Shown: piece by piece, positions 41,296 to 54,602 of the stretch
How the letters are laid out: every line of letters begins with the position of its first letter
How positions within the stretch are numbered: position 1 is the first letter of the stretch
Position numbers and translations under genes: made by a program
The notes under the pieces: generated by a model
What the model saw: only the letters and a program-made list of their open reading frames with translations
Databases searched by the model: none
Told to the model about the DNA's origin: nothing
Assembly (NCBI GenBank): GCA_036346225.1
Contig: JARFIW010001457.1
Span: 434,001 to 498,000, forward strand
Source: Platerodrilus igneus
Taxonomy: Eukaryota; Arthropoda; Insecta; Coleoptera; Lycidae
Length of the DNA stretch: 64,000 nucleotides
Reading direction: 5' to 3'

Positions 41296-43965
41296 TCACC
41301 GAACACGACGACAACTGCGACTACTCTCTTGGAACGCCAATGGAATTAAACGCAGACCAACTGAACTACGACACTTCCTGACCGAATTCGACATCGACAT
41401 CGCACTACTTGGAGAGACGAAACTAAACCGCAACCACGAACTCAAGATTGCAAATTACACAACGCACAGGAAAGACAGGACCATCGAACCAGGACAAATA
41501 ACAAGCGGAGGTGTAGCCGTACTTATTCACAGACGAATCACGCATTACGTACTTGACCTTCCGCAAACACAGCTAGATGCTGCAGGCGTGGAAATATACG
41601 CAGACGGACAACTACTCAGGCTCATCTCCGTATACCGAAGCCCAATGAGAATACTATCAACGCAAGACATCGACAACTTAATGCTCGGAGACACCGCCAC
41701 GATAATCATGGGTGACTTAAACGCTAAACACACCACATGGGGTTCCAGAATCAACAATCGCGACGGACTGACGTTCTTCACTCACTCGCTGGGTAAAGAC
41801 TTCGACATCACCGGACCGGACACACCGACAAGAATTCCTCCGAATCCAGACCATCAACCTGACGTACTAGACATAACGATAGTGAAAAACATGCCGTACA
41901 ACTTCACGACAGAAGTGAGACAAGACTTAAGCTCCGACCATCTACCGATACTAACTACGTTTCACACAACGCCACATATGCAAGAGACGAATAACACCGC
42001 CACATTGACAAACTGGAGGAAATTCAACGAATACCTACAGCACAAAATAACTTCTGGAAACCCGACCGTCGACACACACGAACAAATCGACGCAGCCATG
42101 GAATACATCACTAATTCGTTACAAGAAGCATTAAATCACAGCACAACGACAAGAATCTGGAACACCAACAGACCACGACTTCCTGACTACCTACGCGACA
42201 TCATCAAGCAGAAAAGGAAGTTAGTCCGGAGATGGCGGATAACGAGGGACCCAGCCATCAAAACCCAACTGAACGCGACTCAAGCCTCACTGAAAACCCT
42301 ACTGGACGAACACAACACGCAACAGTGGACGGAACACATCAAGAGTGTTCTCGAGACTGAGGGGAACTTACACCGACTCAACGAGGACTTACAAGAAGAC
42401 ATCGACTATCCAACGCACCACTAGACGGACCAGACGGAAAAATCTACGACGCCCGTGAAAAAGCAAACATACTCGCCACGACGCTACAAGAAACATACTC
42501 ACCGAACCCGACAACACACCAGCAACACGAAACACAAGTTAACGAAACCATGGACGAAATACTACAAATGAACCCAGAAGACGACATACCACTTATAACA
42601 CCGAAAGACACGAAACAAACCATCCTCAGCAACGCAAACAGAAAAGCACCCGGAAAAGACAACATCACGAACCAAGCACTCAAGAACATCACGAAACGCA
42701 CGCTAGCATACATCACGAGACTGTTCAACGGAAAACTTCTACAACGACATTATCCCACAACATGGAAGACTGCAATCACAGTTATGATTCACAAGACAGG
42801 AAAAACAAGGACAAACACTACCGACCGATATCGCTCCTCAGTGCGTTATCAAAAATCTTCGAACGACTACTACTACTGAAACTGAAACATCACCTACGAG
42901 ACCGACAAGAACAATTCGGCTTCAGAGAAGATCACTCGACGACACTACAAATAATACACGTCATAGACCACATCGCAGAGAACTACAACAAAGCTCACGT
43001 CATGATAGCAGTTTCTCTGGACATACAGAACGCATTCGACAAGGTTTGGCACAGAGGACTCCTGTACAAACTAACGACTATTCACCAAGTACCACCACAA
43101 TACATACAGCTACTGGACAGCTACCTCACAGACCGAAAACTACAAGTACGAGTAGACGGACAGCTATTGCACGAAATACACATCACGGCTGGACTCCCGC
43201 AAGGCGGATGTCTCTCAGCAGCACTGTTCAACGCCTACATACACGACATACCATGCAACGACAACGTCAAATGCAGACTATACGCCGACGACACTTTATT
43301 CATCACAACAGCACGCCACCCCAGACTAGCGACTCAAAGATTACAACGCCAACTGGACGCCCTACCCGACTGGTTAGGGAAATGGAAAATACGAATCAAC
43401 GTCGACAAAACAGAAGCCATACTTTTTCACGACACAGACTACACCCACATCCTCCGCCAACGTTTAGAGGGCAGCGACTTCCGTGAAGTACACAATACGA
43501 TACCTCGGAGTGACGATCGACAGAAACCTCTGCTTCCACAAACACCTAGACGAGACGCTTAAAAAAGCAAGACAGACCAAAGGCTACCTACATCCGATGC
43601 TGACATTTAACAACAAACTACCGACAGAAACACGGACCAGAATCTACAAAACGCACATAAGACCGATCATCACCTACGGATCCCAGGCATGGCTGACATA
43701 CCTTTCGAACACAAACTTACGACGCCTAGAGGCACTTCAGAACACCATCCTTCGACTGATTACTGGCGCACGGTGGTTCGTCAGAAACGATACGATACGC
43801 AACGACCTAAACATTCCCACAGTATACGAATACTGTAGAACAAACGCCACAAAAACATACCAAACAATAGACGACTCACCACATCCATCAATACGAGACG
43901 TCGCACCGCCACAAGGCACACGACAAACCATTAAAAAACGACCACGTCGACTACTCGATGTGTGA
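41288..43965 (+). pseudogene. Jockey-like ORF2: endonuclease and RT, three frame changes
   Basis: ATG at 41288 overlaps the ORF1 stop. The endonuclease (to 42424) has LRLLSWNANGIKRR, IALLGETKLN, TIIMGDLNAKHTTWGS and LSSDHLPIL. A frame change near 42410 leads to 42550-42879 (ANRKAPGKDNITNQALK, the RT start), another near 42800 to 42762-43562 with HYRPISLLSALSKIFERLLL, EQFGFREDHST, VSLDIQNAFDKVW, AGLPQGGCLSAALFNAYI and RLYADDTLF (catalytic YADD at 174-177). The last change near 43490 leads to 43483-43965 (IRYLGVTIDRNLCFHKHL, YKTHIRPIITYGSQAWL). All RT motifs are intact between the breaks, so inactivation is recent or partly artefactual. Confidence 0.85.
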
Positions 43966-44340
43966 CACAACATCAGACAAGCACTCCAGACCGGACCTAG
44001 TTGACTAAATAAAAAAAAAAACAACTAGTACACAACACGAGATTCAGACCACTAGGTGGAAAAATAGACACCTAGAACACGCGCACGATAAACGATACAG
44101 ACAAGACAGCAGAAACCACTTGGTTAACGCTGACTACGAGACGTGCCCTGAGAGGGCAGGATCAACCAGGAGAAAGAAATTAAGATAGATTCAACCCACA
44201 AAGACAATACACAAAGGCAACAGATATATTAAATAAAATTAAAGTAATACGCCCATAGTTAGGGCCATTTACACGACAATTGCGCGTAACTATTGTGGTT
44301 ATGTAACCGCCTAGAAATTAAAGTGAAGTATAAAAAAAAT
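43966..44340 (+). other. 3' UTR of the Jockey-like LINE
   Basis: About 375 bp, GC-moderate, with internal A runs, ending in an A-rich tail near 44331-44340. No gene is seen. Confidence 0.55.
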
Positions 44341-44548
44341 ATATATGTATTAGGTAACTCGTTCCTTGTTTCTTTGACTGATACAGATAGGTCAGAAGAA
44401 GGGGTGAACTGTTACAGCTTGCGCTAAGTCCAAACGGAGCTTTACAAAATTCGTATTGTCCTGAAGGTGTAATAAAAGACGTATATTGCATTGATTCTTT
44501 ATCTAGAGATAAATGATAGAATGCGTTTTTTTAGATCTAATTTACTAA
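44341..44548. other. Spacer, no gene recognised
   Basis: About 200 bp of AT-rich sequence between the LINE tail and the gypsy RT scrap. A GCATTGATTCTTTATCTAGAG segment could be part of the gypsy element on the minus strand, but no frame supports it. Confidence 0.35.
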
Positions 44549-44766
44549 AGTAATTTTTATCTTGTAATCGATCTAAATGATCTTGAATAAGTGGTAACGG
44601 AAATTTATCTTTCACTAAATATTTATTTAAGGTCCTAAAATCTACACAAAGTCTATACTTTCCATCTTTTTTCTTAATTAAAACTATAGGAGAGCAATAA
44701 GGTGAGTCACTTTCACGAATGATATTTTGATTAAGCAAATGAGTTAAAATTTTATCAAGGACCTGT
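44549..44766 (-). pseudogene. gypsy RT fragment
   Basis: On the minus strand about 70 residues match the start of a Ty3/gypsy RT: LTHLLNQNIIRESDSPYCS, PIVLIKKKDGKYRLCVDFR, TLNKYLVKDKFPLPLIQDHL and KNYFSKLDL. Both ends break off. It has a cleaner gypsy consensus than element 1 and so derives from another gypsy lineage. Confidence 0.8.
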
Positions 44767-46166
44767 TTTTTCTAAAAGCGTCATAGGGTGAGGTAGGTCG
44801 CACATAAAGAAAAATTGGAAACCTCAAGGTATACATTTTATTTATAATGATCTGGAGCATCTAAACATGATACATAAAAAATATTTTTCAAACCTTTAAT
44901 TAGAAAACTTGTTGCACGAGTAAAGAAAACCAGTTCGTGACCAAAACAATAATTTCTACAAAATATCCCGAATAATTTATGGTACAAAAATGTTCACCAA
45001 AATAATAAATACATTTCTAAGTTCACAAATTATCCCAACGATTTTCGTACCATAAAATACTAAAGCAAAAGTATAATTGTTACCTTGTCAAGTAATTTAA
45101 TTGGTAACGTCTCACATGCACATTAAATAGAAAGAAAATATTTAAACAAAATCTTGAATGCGCGTTTTTTAGTTCAGTTACATTTACAATTATTAAATCT
45201 TTGTTGTCGAAACAGTTTGATCAAAAAATTATTGTAGCAAGAATATAATTGTTACCTTGCTAGATTCTCTATTAAGTAATTTAAATGGTAATATCTCACA
45301 TGTACATTAAATAGGAAGAAAAAGAAAATATATAAACAAAATCTTTGTTATTAATTAGTTTAACGATTTCTGGGCAAACAAAAAAATTAGGTCTACTTAC
45401 ATTTTTATCGTGATCACCCATATTCTACTGGCAGAATGCATTCTCTCGATAGACTCGAGTGGTAGCATTATACCTGAGTCGTACAATAGCTCTAAAAAAA
45501 ATCATATAAGCAAAAAAAGGTTTATAGATAGGGAGGGCTAAAACTAATTGGTATAATTCTGTCACCACAGTGCATGCCGACTGCCTTGAGCGAGGTGGAA
45601 TCCATTTCCAAAGCCAAAACCAAATCTTAGAAAAAAAGGAATTTAGCCAGAAAATACCAAATCCAAACCAAATTTATTGTTGGTAAAGTCATTGGCTGCT
45701 ATAGAAAATATAACGGCCGGACATATCTGTTGTATTTGCTTATATATCAAGCTACGGCTCGCAAATCGTCTAAACCGAACAAAATACATCCAAGATAATA
45801 AAAATATTTTTTTATGTTCTGGTATTTGGTTGCTAATATATTCTCAAAGTTTCATATAAAGGACGTTATTCATTTTTTAGGGTAGACATGACGGATTGTT
45901 GTAACCATATAGCATTTACACTAAAAAAGTTATTACAGCAAAGCACATTCCTTGAAAAACAAAAGAATCGCCACAAAATAAAACCTTGCGCTTGTAGTCA
46001 CGCAATATTTGTATCACTGAACTGGAAGCCATCGTTTTTAACCTCAATAACTTCACTTGTGGAAAATCGGCACAATAGTGATCCTTCTTTCGATCATCGT
46101 TTCACATGAAACACGTCCATGTACCGATAAAACTTCCCAGAAATCGTGTTTCTGAAGGAACATTTT
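44767..46166. other. Non-coding stretch with a diverged repeat pair
   Basis: No gene recognised in 1.4 kb. About 45073-45155 and 45245-45345 are imperfect direct copies (ATAATTGTTACCTTG, AAGTAATTTAA, GGTAA, CTCACATG, ACATTAAATAG), about 172 bp apart. The end (45880-46166) has a Lys/His-rich frame without a known family. Duplication copy B starts at 46167. Confidence 0.45.
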
Positions 46167-48079
46167 CTTGACGAACTTTTTTTTATGAAAGGACTCTATA
46201 TAAAATTGTTTTCTGATTTTTCTACCAAGGCACCTGCATTACACTCACTATCTTGTGGCATATTGTGGGCCGTATATGTCATCCGATCAACTGTTTTCAT
46301 CGAAATTTAATAAACGACATTTTTGGTGATTTTGGTTATACGCGTTGTAATTAGCGTTTTATTGCACTATTTGATAAGGGATCTTCATCTAATTATTCCA
46401 TCTACCACAGATGTTTTTCATCATTTTGATAGGTTTGTCTTTCAACTGTCGTTCAAGTCTTTTAATTGATTGTTAAGGTAACCTCGTTATTCCTAGTCGT
46501 AATAGTAATAATCAAGGCCTTTCAATAAGCTGCTTGCTATTAACGCTGCGAATTAGGCCCACCTCTAGCTCGGTCTCCCGAAATGGAGGGGGACGAGGTG
46601 GCAGAAGAATCGCAGCATGCGGAAACCAGCCTCCTCTATTTCTGCCACACTTGACTTCGAATTATTTTTGAAATTCTACACCGTCCATTTCCGCCACAAA
46701 CAGCAACAGTGCTCTAACACTGGCACAATGAGTGCACTTTCCGTGACAATGGCTTGGGAAATCATAATTTACGCGGTAAATTCGTATTTATGCTGCCAGT
46801 TTAAATTAATTTTTTCCTTTCTTATCTAGTTTCTATCTAAAGTAACCTGAATGTTACAGCATGCAAGAGTGAATTTACACATGAAAACGAAATATGGTAT
46901 TATCAATTTGACTGTTTTCGGGTTGGTACTTTTTATTACATGCTGATCGCTTATAACTTATTGCTAAAAATGTCCATCGAATATAGCGAATTTGAGTAGT
47001 CCTGCATAAAAATGTGAATAGTGCACTATGTATTATTCTGACTTTTTTTATTTACCTTATTTAGAAACTGAAGAAATTTGTAGTAATTCTGTTAATGATA
47101 AAAAAGTGGAATGAAAGAGGTATTAGAAGACGCTTCCAGTACCAACATGGTTAAAAACACACATGCAAGTAGAAATGAACAGAAGAAAAGAAAAGAAAAC
47201 GCTTCTAGTAGCAACATGGTTGAAAATGCACCTGAAATTGAAAACGAAGAGCGCACAATCAAGAAGAAAATATATTGACAGGAGAATGAAAGTAAGGTAG
47301 TGATTGACTATTTTAAAAAACACATTGAACAAAATTCATTAAATCGAAAAGAAGTTTGCGAAAACTGCATCTTTGCTAATCCTATCCTAAAAGAAAAAAA
47401 TTGGACCGATATCAAGAATTACCTTAAGAAATATTTAATTAAAATTAAGAAATCGAAACAGTAATCGTTTATCAAATTATACATTTTTATATTTTGTATA
47501 ACTTTTTAATTTTATTATTAAAACTTTCTTAGTTGTTAAAATTATTCTGTATCACATTCCACTGAAACGTCGTTTATGGGTTGTCAATCTTCTAGCCGAT
47601 TACACTCGTAGTTTTTCTGGCTAGGGGTTAGATACAGAATGACTTATTCTACTGTGAAGCTCGCATTTGTCTTTGCCAGATCTTTCTATCACAATTTATT
47701 CAATCTGTTTGTTGCTTATGTGCTACGTTTGTGTTTGGTAAAGCAAAGTTCTATATCTGATTACTGTTATTGAAATTTTCACTAGCATTTATAATCGGTA
47801 GAATCGGGGTAATTGATTTACTCATTTGTAGGTATATAGTAGTTATTGATGATTTGATAAAATGTCGGTAGTGATTATTTTATTGTTAATCATTGTCCGC
47901 TATCAGAATTTCACCAGAAATTTTCTGAAGTAGTTAAAAGTATATTATTATATTCAGTATATTAATTATTATCATTGTTTTAATTTGGTGTTATAGATAT
48001 CGATATGTTAAATGTGAAGGATACGCCGATGCTTACTAGTGTATCTATAACTTATTATTGTGACTTTTAACGATACTTA
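46167..48079. repeat. Uncharacterised interspersed unit, copy B
   Basis: Counterpart of 3156-5057, with small indels: it lacks about 13 bp near 47687 (A: TAGCTAATTATGAACAGCG region) and has an extra 30-odd bp (TAGTAGTTATTGATGATTTG) near 47838. No family recognised. Confidence 0.5.
47111..47464 (+). pseudogene. 118-codon broken frame, copy B (best preserved)
   Basis: Same as 4101-4454 but only the shared TGA (47276-47278) interrupts it. LNRKEVCENCIFANPILKEK is intact here, whereas copy A has a stop in it. WTDIKNYLKKYLIKIKKSK ends the frame before TAA. Confidence 0.5.
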
Positions 48080-48530
48080 TATATAATTCACAACCTGTGG
48101 CCTTTCTTACATCTCACCAACATGATACAAGAAACAATAATCTTTTTCGTGTTCCATTTTCTAGATGACAAGTCTCAAGACATTCTTTTAATTATTATTC
48201 ATACAAGTTCTTTAATTGTCTACCACATGTCACTAAATCATTGTCAAGGAATGAGTTCAAAAACAAAATCAAAACCTTTTTGCTACATCAAAAGTACTAC
48301 TCATTTGAAGAATACATGAATTGTGATTTTAATGTTCACTTAACATAAATTACATTATAACATTGTTATTTTTTGTGTCTGCAAAGCTTTGAAACATGTC
48401 ATTTCTTGTTTATAGTTTATATTTGTATTAACACATGACACATATTTGTATTGTAATATTGACCTATGCAAAAAATTGTTTTTATTTATAAATATCTTAT
48501 CTTATCTTATCTTATCTTATCTTATCTTAT
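48080..48530 (+). pseudogene. LINE 3' end with (TTATC)n tail, copy B
   Basis: Same LINE C-terminus as 5058-5504, with one change near 48165 (GATGACAAG for GATTACAAG). The tail has about eight TTATC units (48491-48530), and a 16-bp AAAGCATG segment before the tail in A is missing. Confidence 0.7.
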
Positions 48531-48699
48531 GTTGGTGATCTTTAATGTGATGTTTTTTTTTGTTGATTTATTTGCTATCCATTCCTAAATAGCATTTTCT
48601 GAAGTTCGAAGTAAACAAAAAAAAATATTACTTATGTTGGTAGTTTTTAATGTGATGTATGTACTCTTTATTATAGGTGTACGACTAGTTATCACTATA

Positions 48700-49763
48700 C
48701 GAGATGTGGCTATTAAATAACGAGACTGATGCTGTAGAACATTTTATTTTGATTTCATACATATTTACATATCATCATCTTCAATATACACCCCTCCTCT
48801 ATCCCTACAATACTCCATGCGAATCGTCCATTGTTTGAAACAGTGCTGGAAGTCTTCTTTTGTCATCTCCTTCAGGACGCATGCCGCTTTCTTTTTCACA
48901 GCTTCAACGGACTCAAATCTTGTTCCGTTTAATGCAGATTTCATCTCAGCAAACACATAGAAATCACACGGCTCAAGATCCGGCTAATAACACTGGGATG
49001 CTGTACTTGGCTAGTAATGTTAATTAATAGATTGGCCGTCAGGAACCCAGTGAAGGTACACAATCCCATGAATATAAAAACAAAATCATTACTTTGAATT
49101 TTGATTTGCTCATTCGAGCTTTTTTGGCTTTCGGTGAAGATTGGCCCTTCCAGTGCATGAATTGGTGCTTCGTTTCAGGACCATAAGTAAAAACCACGAT
49201 TCGTCGCATGTTATTATCCTTTCCAATAAGTTTATGTCATTTTCAATGGCATCAAAACAAAATTGTTATGTAAAATTTGTGGTACGGATTCTTTATCAAT
49301 TCCTAGTTTCAGCCATCGCACGAATACTTGAACTGACGGTGAGATCGAATCAGATTACCGAGTTTTTCGATATTGTCATCCGTTTTTGACTTGGAAGGGC
49401 AAACCGGGCATGAAACATCGTGAACGTCTTCTTGACCATTTTGAAAATGCTTAAACCATTCAGAAACACGTGCATGTGATAAACGTTTATTGCCATACAC
49501 TCCTTTCAATAAATTATGTTTCAGTTGCGATTTTTCCAAGTTTCATGTGAAATTTCACAACAATTCGTTGTTCCATTGTTATACTTAACATTTTTCCGGC
49601 AAAACAAAAAACAACGCTAATGGGAATGAAGGCCGGCTATACTAATTTGTTTACAGAAGTGAAAGGCGCTGCAATTGAAAAAAGAGGTTTTACGATTAAC
49701 AGCTGTAGGTCGCTGACGTTTGGTGCATGTGTATAGGTTTCGTTATTTAATAGCCACATCTCA
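48700..49763 (-). mobile_element. mariner element, copy B
   Basis: Inverted termini CGAGATGTGGCTATTAAATA and TTATTTAATAGCCACATCTC, flanked by TA (48698-48699, 49764-49765). The minus-strand transposase remnant shows the C-terminus at 48765-48956 (SALNGTRFESVEAVKKKA, then CFKQWTIRMEYCRDRGGVYI) and the N-terminal helix-turn-helix at 49309-49539 (RLSHARVSEWFKHFQNG). The middle is broken. Confidence 0.85.
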
Positions 49764-49926
49764 TATTGATGTATTCATTTATTGATGTATTTATATATTA
49801 ATTATTAATGTGCTAAAATGAAAATTCAGATATACCATATGTCAATGTAGTGATATATTTGTGTATGAATACATGTATCAAAACTTATTTATCTATTCTT
49901 ACTGATATTTTCTGTTTTGAACCGAC

Positions 49927-50139
49927 TTGCACCTTGAAGAAGTTCTACAATACTACAAATGTTTGGGTTATCATCATTATGCCCAAAATTGCAAAGCTGA
50001 TCAGTGTTGTGCTAACCGTTCAGGAAGTCACTGCTACAAAACGTGTAAGACTGACCAAATGGTGTGTATTAATTGCGTGAATGCCAACAATAACCTTGTA
50101 ACGATTTTATTTTCTGTCATTATGTCTACAGATATTTAA
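49927..50139 (+). pseudogene. LINE ORF1 zinc-knuckle fragment, copy B
   Basis: Identical in layout to 6890-7111: YKCLGYHHYAQNC, CANRSGSHCYKTC, VCINCVNAN, with the same lost cysteines. Confidence 0.65.
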
Positions 50140-51105
50140 CCTATTTAATTAATAATAACCAACTTAATGCATAATGATGCTACACAATCTAAGTAATACA
50201 TATTACATATTGTCAAATACAATATTAGCTTTCAATTCGAAAGTGTAATATTTTAATTATGCGGTGACAAAAGATACTTTTTGTTAGTGTCATCCTTAGA
50301 GCTCCCTCTGTTAGACGATTGTAATATTAAGCTTGTTGTCAGGCGGTAACCCGCGTGATATTATCACTTCCAACTCAGCTGTCGTCAGAAGAGGTCAATT
50401 GTTCCTTGAACGCAAGGACGATGACGTTTATTCAGTCCACGTGTTGGAAGCACACGAAAATTAAATTGTTTTCTTGATATGATATCGTCTCGGCGACGCG
50501 CATTTTTATGTCCACACTTGATGGAAGTAGCTCGCAGATGACGAGACGTTATTTTGTTTGAAGGGCCTTTGGTTAACAGTAAGTAGTACTGCATTTATAA
50601 TCTTACTAAATAGATATTTTTAGTGCAACTTTTAGTTAACATGCAATTTTAGTTAGCATGCAATTTTAGTTAACATGCAACGTAGGAAAATTTAGGAAAA
50701 ATTTAAGAAGTATAACTAATTTATTTGGACAAGAAATGAAATTTATCAGTATTTAGTAAAGTTTAACCTTTGTACGAATGTCGATTTGGCGTGCATCAAA
50801 TATTTAATATGGACGCTGTGATATTGTTTGGAATTTCAGTATGCAGCTGATTTGGTTGTATGGAATTGGAGATTTCCTGTATTTAATTGTTGAAGCAGGC
50901 GAATTGTAAATCATCAATTATAATTCCGGGTATGGTCCATATGCCTAGCAGGTATTTTTCCATCAGATGAACATCTGGTATGTAAATTACTTTCATATAT
51001 GTCAGCTGTAGCATGGATATAGCAGACAAATATTTTTTTTGTTTGATCACGTGATCTGAACTTCAAGTTCGTTAGGTGAATGACAGACTATTTATTTTTC
51101 AAACT
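50140..51105. other. Non-coding stretch, copy B
   Basis: Counterpart of 7112-8060. It differs near 50630-50680, where the phrase TTTTAGTTARCATGCAA occurs three times instead of twice. Confidence 0.4.
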
Positions 51106-51247
51106 AAGCAACAGGAACCTGTAAATTTTCACTTTAAATCTTTTTATTAAATTAAGCAACAGGAAACTGTAAATTTTCACTTTAAATCTTTTTATTAAAT
51201 TAAGCAACAGGAAACTGTAAATTTTCACTTTAATTCTTTTTATTAAT
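51106..51247. repeat. Three tandem copies of a 48-bp unit, copy B
   Basis: Units start at 51106, 51154 and 51202 with the same unit-specific differences as in copy A, so the array was formed before the duplication. Confidence 0.9.
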
Positions 51248-52337
51248 ACATATAATATACGGTAGTTGTCATTATGAGATAAGAAAAGTTAAATTCTATA
51301 TTTTATGAAAATTGATTTAATTATTTGAAACATGATTTACTCAAATCTTAGAAATTAAATTTTTACATTTCATATTTCACTAATTGCTAAGTGGAATATT
51401 TTTGTGAGGTTAAGTAGTACTACTCAAACCAACCGAAATTGTTACATATAGTTAAATATTCAGGAAAGAAACTCATAATTGCTCATTTTTAAATTAATTT
51501 TGCTAGACATTTCTAATAGAAATTACCATATTTTAACTGTGAGAAGTACTTATACTATCAAGTACCTATGTACATATCTTTCAATGATTTAATTTGATGA
51601 AACTTACATTAAAAAAAAAAGATGTCTTGTAAATAACATACTAAATACTGAAGGAATAGATTTTTATTTTGGTCAAGACTATTCTTTTTAATTGGAATGA
51701 ATGAAGGTTGATTAGAATTAATTTTTAAATCTTGGGTATAAATGCACAAACAGTGCTATCTTTGTTTAATCTGTTCACAGGTGTAGCAGTGCATCTATAA
51801 AGGTCAAAGTCGAGCCATAAGGTAAGAAACTTTAGGGATTGTGTTTCAGTAATATATTTATAGCGGTAATTGAATAAAGGTTTCCGCATTCGCCTTATAC
51901 AAGGGACTTAAGTAAGGTCTTCTTCGTATAGAAAAATTCGGTGGTGCCATATTCTTTACATTTTTGGTCGCAGTCCAACCCCGACCCACAGCTCATGTTC
52001 TACCCAGAGCAAATAGTTCGACTAGCCGCTTAGCCTTTTGAGGTTTCCTCATCTACGAGCCATTTTCCACCGAAACTTGCCGTGGGCTCTTTACACTTAC
52101 TGGAAAACCTCGTAAAACTTTCTTGTGCCTTTCAGCTAGTCACAGTAAAAAAACCTAATAGGAAAAATCCCTTAATATAACTAAAAAGGCTATAACCTTA
52201 AACTTACTTTAAATACTGACCACAAAGCTACAGACCCTTATTGTCCATATTACGTAAAGTTGCTTGACAAATTAAATTCAAGAACTGACTATGGGCAACC
52301 ATAGCAATTACAAAAGCTTAGTGATTTTACAATATGT
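51248..52337. other. Non-coding stretch before LINE endonuclease, copy B
   Basis: Counterpart of 8203-9292; no gene recognised. Confidence 0.35.
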
Positions 52338-53440
52338 CATATAAATATCAGGTCTCTTATTAGCTTCTTTGATGAGTTCTGTGCTTTTATTGAAGAGAAA
52401 GATTTTAAAATTATTGCAATATCCGAAACTTGGCTCCCAGTTGATTTCCCCTCGACTTCAATCACTATTCCTGGTTATTCTTTATTCAGAAAAGACAGAT
52501 CCACTAAAGGCGGTGGTATCTGCTGTTACATGCAGAGTAATATTTACTGTAAATTTATAGAACTAGGTATTGCAAACACTGGAGCACTGGAGCAATTATG
52601 GCTACAAACCTCTATAAAAAAAACTACATACGCAATTGGAGTTATCTACAGACCCCCCTCTAGTCTGGTAACATGCTTAGAGGAGTTAGAACTTACCTTA
52701 TCTAAAGTATACCTAGGATATGATAAAATTATCCTAATGGGGGATGTGAACATAAATCTCCTACAAATGAGCAGCAATTCGAACTATTTTAACTAAATAA
52801 TTTCTACGTATAATTTGATACAAACGGTTGAACTACCTACCCGAATAACCGAATCAACTTCTACTCTATTAGATGTCATCTGCATAAGGGAAAATCTGTC
52901 GTACACAAGATGTGGCACCTACGACCTAATTCATATGTCTGATCACCAAATGGTATATTGTTGTTTACATATAAATTATGTCAAGTCCAACTCAAAAAGA
53001 ATTACTTATCGAAGTTTCAAAAACTTTAATCCAGAGGAATTCGCTAGAGATGCAACTGCTACCGAATGGGAAATTAGATAATAAAATAGTGCACCTTAAT
53101 GACTTAAGCACTTTACTTTTTGATAAACATGCTCCCATTTGCACCACAAATATTAAAATTAGTAAAAATGTGGGGTGGCTGACTTACAATTTTAGACAAA
53201 TGATTAAACTAGGAAATGCAGCTCACAAAAAATACATCAACATGCGAAAAGCAACTGATTATAACTACTTTAAGTCCCTAGGTAATTACGTCACACAAGC
53301 CGTTAAAAATGAGAAACAAGCTTATAAGTATCAAATTTCAAGTAACAAACATAATTTGAGGAAATTATGGAACTTCTTTGAGAAAGCAAATATTCATCAA
53401 AAACCTAAAAACACAATTGGCATGCACGTACCATTAATAA
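52338..53440 (+). pseudogene. LINE endonuclease and linker, copy B
   Basis: One frame stays open from INIRSLISFF (52341) through ISETWLP, YAIGVIYRPPSSLVTC and IILMGDVNINLL, to HMSDHQMVYCC and beyond, broken only by TAA at 52794-52796. A deletion near 53070 removes codons (A: GAGCAATGCTTAGATCC) and shifts the frame into the linker at 52978-53472. It ends at the junction with env. Confidence 0.75.
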
Positions 53441-54319
53441 GAAGTGCATTCAATGGACTAACCATGCGATGAATTGTTAATCCACCGTTTGCATGGAAAC
53501 GCTACACATGCACAGTGTCGATACCGACCATTGACGTAGCCTACATACAGCATGTATCTAATAATAATTGGAAGTTTCTAACTCTACGCTGCAATCTATT
53601 CAAAGAGAGTCTATGTTTCTTGAGCCGACCATTTGAAAACAACCCACTAACAATATCTTGTGTTAAACACCTACTTCAGGCCAGCACAGGGAACAAATTA
53701 TCTAAAGCTTGTCTAATAAAATGTAGAGATACAGGAACAGAAACGGTGTTCCTAACACAATTAGATGTCAATCATTATTTAATAACCCATCCTCATTCAA
53801 ACACCACTATCCTCTGCAATCATATGAACTACTCCCTACAATCATACTCCAACGTCGGAGCCATTTTACTTCAACTACCATGTAAATGTTCATTACATGG
53901 ACAATTTTCCACCATAGTAGCCAATAAAGTATCAGGTTTGGAAGAAGTCGATGTACAGCTAACGCACATACTACCAGCCCAATAGGCCAAATTCAAAACT
54001 TAAACGTAATGGAATATGACAACAACCGTCAAAAATCTAAAGTAGACAACAATCAAATTTCTCATCGCTATTGCCACCACAGCCCATACAATTCCAACAT
54101 AACCCAGACCATGTAGATACAGAAGAAAACCAGGACTACTTATTACCGTCACCAACTCTATTTCCGGCAGATAATGTTATCCGACCACTACCAACTCTGC
54201 CAACAATGCCACAACTTCCAGAAACGTCTATCACACGTAAGTACCTAGGTCACCGGAGCAGGTCACCCACCGAATATGATACAATGTCACAACTGCTTAA
54301 TGAAAATCCAGAACTTTAA
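53441..54319 (+). pseudogene. Errantivirus-like envelope remnant, copy B, internally deleted
   Basis: The ectodomain part (53515-53985) is open for 156 codons, longer than in copy A because a stop near 53568 is absent. Then about 1.03 kb present in A (env segment with the transmembrane helix, and the solo LTR) is missing. The proline-rich cytoplasmic tail (54071-54319) ends at the same stop. Without the transmembrane helix it cannot make a membrane protein. The join is at CCAAATTCAAA/ACTTAAACG. Confidence 0.55.
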
Positions 54320-54602
54320 AGACATTTTGTAGTGATTAAAAAGTATAGTGTATGTGCTTTCAAAATAGTGTTTGCCTCCAAAATGTAATTATATATTATC
54401 TATTGTTTATTACATTTCAAACGTTTTATGTATTATGAATTAGTATTATACATTACATTTCTCACAGGCCGTGTTCTTGGTAGTTGTTCCCTCAAACATT
54501 TCGTACATTGCCTATTTCTCTTCTTTCTTTTTTTATTCCCCTCTTTTTGGCTCATCACATAACGTTACGGAAACTTGGAGGCCAAGTTTTTTTAACAGGG
54601 GG

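Larger units (their letters stand above)
40060..44340 (+). mobile_element. Jockey-like LINE, 5'-truncated, GC-richer than surroundings
   Basis: The element holds the end of ORF1 (zinc knuckles), ORF2 (endonuclease and RT) overlapping it by 8 bp, and a 3' UTR of about 375 bp ending near AAGTGAAGTATAAAAAAAAT. Its coding strand is rich in C and A with GC clearly higher than the AT-rich neighbourhood. A 440-bp DNA element sits in ORF1. ORF2 has three frame changes. It is truncated in ORF1 at about 40060. Confidence 0.8.

Noticed and set aside
43046..43486. 146-codon plus-strand ORF rich in Thr, Arg and His
   Set aside because: Out-of-frame shadow of the Jockey-like RT, which has the conserved YADD and LPQGG motifs in the other frame.
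45888..46109. 73-codon ORF before copy B
   Set aside because: No recognisable motif; composition not clearly protein-like. Left as unassigned.
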